From Sequoia sempervirens (Eukaryota > Streptophyta > Pinopsida > Cupressales > Cupressaceae), in contig VDFB02047230.1 of assembly GCA_007258455.2 (NCBI GenBank), forward strand, positions 154,987,797 to 155,051,796: a stretch of DNA of 64,000 nt, in the 5' to 3' direction. Below, piece after piece: positions 62,321 through 64,000 of this stretch. How positions within the stretch are numbered: the stretch's first letter is position 1; every line of letters begins with the position of its first letter. Under the pieces are notes generated by a model that ran no database searches, was not told the origin of the DNA, and saw nothing but the letters and a program-made list of their open reading frames with translations. The translations under genes were made by a program, and so were the position numbers.

Positions 62321-63453
62321 TTGGTGGTGCATCTTCCTTAGTTTTTGCATAACATGCTTTGCATTAGGGTGTACCCCTAGATGATGGACCACCAAAGATG
62401 GATCTAATCCAAGCATGAACTAACATAGGACAATGCAAAGTCTCATATGCCTTATGTAGGATAGTTAAGATAGTTTGATATTGTATAGATGAGAGGGCTT
62501 GACTACCTTGTATGTAATTTTTAATTCTGCATTTGTGTCGAAATCGAATTTTAGTGTTTCTTCAATCACAATTGTAGATATTTCTAGTCCTTATGGATCC
62601 ATTAGGGGGAGTTTGATTTCCTCATCTTCTAGTGTCTCGGAGAGGTTTTCACCAGAAGATACATCCTATTTTTTACTTTCTATAGATTTGATGGTGCCTC
62701 AAAGAGGTTTTCACTAGGGGACCTTTTGTTTCTTTTTTAACTTTTCATTTTGTAACTAAGGAACTCATCTTCCCCAAGATATGGATCAATTCATAAAAAA
62801 ATATTGAATTATGATCACCTAGAGGTAAGGTGTCAAAAAGTCCCATTAACTCGATGAAGCCTTCATCATTTTGGAACACATTGAGATATATGGAGCCTTG
62901 TTGGTCCTAATCTGTAAGTTCAATGTAATAGAGTGGAAGGTCAATGGTATAGATTGTGTTATCGATCAAGATTGGGGATACATCCAAGTCATCAAACAAG
63001 GCTATAATGATTCCATTATCAACAATATTATTCACAATGTCGGAAGTAGTCTATCGTCATTGTTGGGGGGCATTTGATGGTTTTGTGGGTTGTGTTTGTG
63101 GAGGTATGTACCCAAGACATTTTTCATAGGAGTTAATTGGAGGATTGATTGGATGTAGAGTTCCTTGTTCATTAATTCCCAATATATTTCCCTTGTAATG
63201 CCTATTTTGACTAATATGAAAAGGGATATGATATTCTTTCCATACATGGTCAAGAAGATTATTATTTGTATTAGATTAATCCTTGTACTTGTAACCAAGT
63301 ATTAACATCTTGGTCAAGTTCTTCTAGTGTGCATGGGGACGAAAGGATAGTGGATCCACATTCTTTGGTATTGGGTGCTTTTTTGTTCTCTCGTTGGGTG
63401 GGCCAACCATATGAGCAAGCAGAGAGAGGCATTACGCCAATGTGAAAGGCATC

Positions 63454-63990
63454 TTACAACTCATATTCTCTCCAACCTTTGTTAGTGATCATGAATTTGG
63501 GGAATATGCGAATGGGGATGGGAGATGAGGTGGATGAAGATGATAATGTATTTGGATCGATGTAAGATGAAGCTTTAGTTGTGCTAGAAGTCACAACATT
63601 AGTCCTTGGGAAATGATGAAATTGTTGATAAGATGTTTCCATAGCTTGATAGTACCCCAAGAGATAGGAATTGGTATAGATAGTAACTCCAATGTCGTTG
63701 TGAGAGAATTTAACACATTGGTGATAAATCGATTGAATGACTTGCATAGTGTGAGCCATGGGTGGCCGAGGAGGAGGTTATATGGGAGGTCAGGATCACT
63801 AACATTCCATGTAGTATATTGCAATGCCAAACCACTTGTATAGGAAGAAATATAGTGCCCTTAGATTCCCATTCTGCATTATCATATGCTTTAATGGTGA
63901 TTACTTGAGATTTTAAGTCCACAACAAAGTATCCCAACTATTTATTGAATTTTAAAGTATATGGATTTAAGGTAGATCCATTATCAAGTA
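63454..63990 (-). pseudogene. Gypsy 2 aspartic protease, C-terminal part
   Basis: Overlapping minus frames read KAYDNAEWESKGTIFLPI, then NVSDPDLPYNLLLGHPWL and IQSIYHQCVKFSHNDIGV. This is the conserved end of gypsy proteases (the YNLLLGRPWL block and the following HQ.LKF.H). The DTG active site would lie beyond the window edge. A Ser/Thr-rich linker follows. Confidence 0.7.
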
Positions 63991-64000
63991 GAACTCACTT

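Larger units (their letters stand above)
59500..64000 (-). mobile_element. Ty3/gypsy (Tat-like) retrotransposon 2, partial, runs off window
   Basis: The minus-strand order is: protease (about 63990-63550), a linker, reverse transcriptase (about 62320-61900), RNase H (61495-61217), second RNase H (about 61060-60660) and integrase (60300-59500). This is the usual Tat order. Gag and the 5' LTR would lie beyond the right edge, and no 3' LTR was identified to the left. Frames are broken by many stops and shifts, so it is inactive. Confidence 0.8.

Overview
The window looks like nuclear DNA of a seed plant, most likely a conifer or another gymnosperm with a large genome. It is AT-rich and almost wholly made of old, degraded transposable elements. 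One intact, intron-containing disease-resistance gene stands among them. No operons, bacterial genes, tRNA/rRNA genes or CRISPR arrays were seen. The gymnosperm assignment is an inference from the style of the resistance protein and the repeat density; no organelle or single-copy marker is present to prove it.

Layout from left to right. 44-1290: dispersed repeat A, carrying a tRNA-derived SINE and a foldback Mutator-type MITE. 3440-5084: a gag zinc-knuckle scrap and an LTR-like stretch with a primer-binding-site-like sequence. 5330-9834 (minus): a long broken coiled-coil ORF of unknown family. 11310-15030 (minus): a Ty3/gypsy pol with a second RNase H placed before the reverse transcriptase. 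16390-19650: Ty1/copia remnants. 20161-20347: a PPR gene scrap. 20600-26320: two copies of a 1.5-1.9 kb direct repeat, possibly LTRs; the right copy holds a miniature LTR element (TRIM/SMART). 27670-33371: a PIF/Harbinger DNA transposon with a SANT-like ORF1 and a DDE transposase, interrupted by a second SINE. 34110-44240: an L1-type LINE with an extra 3' ORF, split by a 3.7 kb LTR element (39725-43443). 45857-46616: repeat A copy 2. 48890-53010: a second, internally rearranged Harbinger-related copy. 53293-57464: the intact TIR-NB-LRR (TNL) gene in five exons. 59500-64000 (minus): a second Ty3/gypsy element with the usual RT-RNase H-second RNase H-integrase order, running off the right edge.

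The paired repeats are useful because each lacks insertions that the other carries. They give empty sites in the same window for both SINEs, the MITE and the TRIM, and the split LINE reading frame gives one for the LTR element. Many stops in the dead ORFs are TAG or TAA where the family has glutamine, as expected from C-to-T decay of methylated DNA. The TNL shows no such damage: its splice phases all agree and its key motifs are intact, so it is the one gene here that looks under selection.

The best candidates for something unusual are the RNase H-first order of the first gypsy element, the extra ORF behind the LINE RNase H domain, the coiled-coil ORF lying downstream of the gypsy integrase, and recent repeat expansion inside the TNL leucine-rich region. 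I did not find a clearly new system beyond these.
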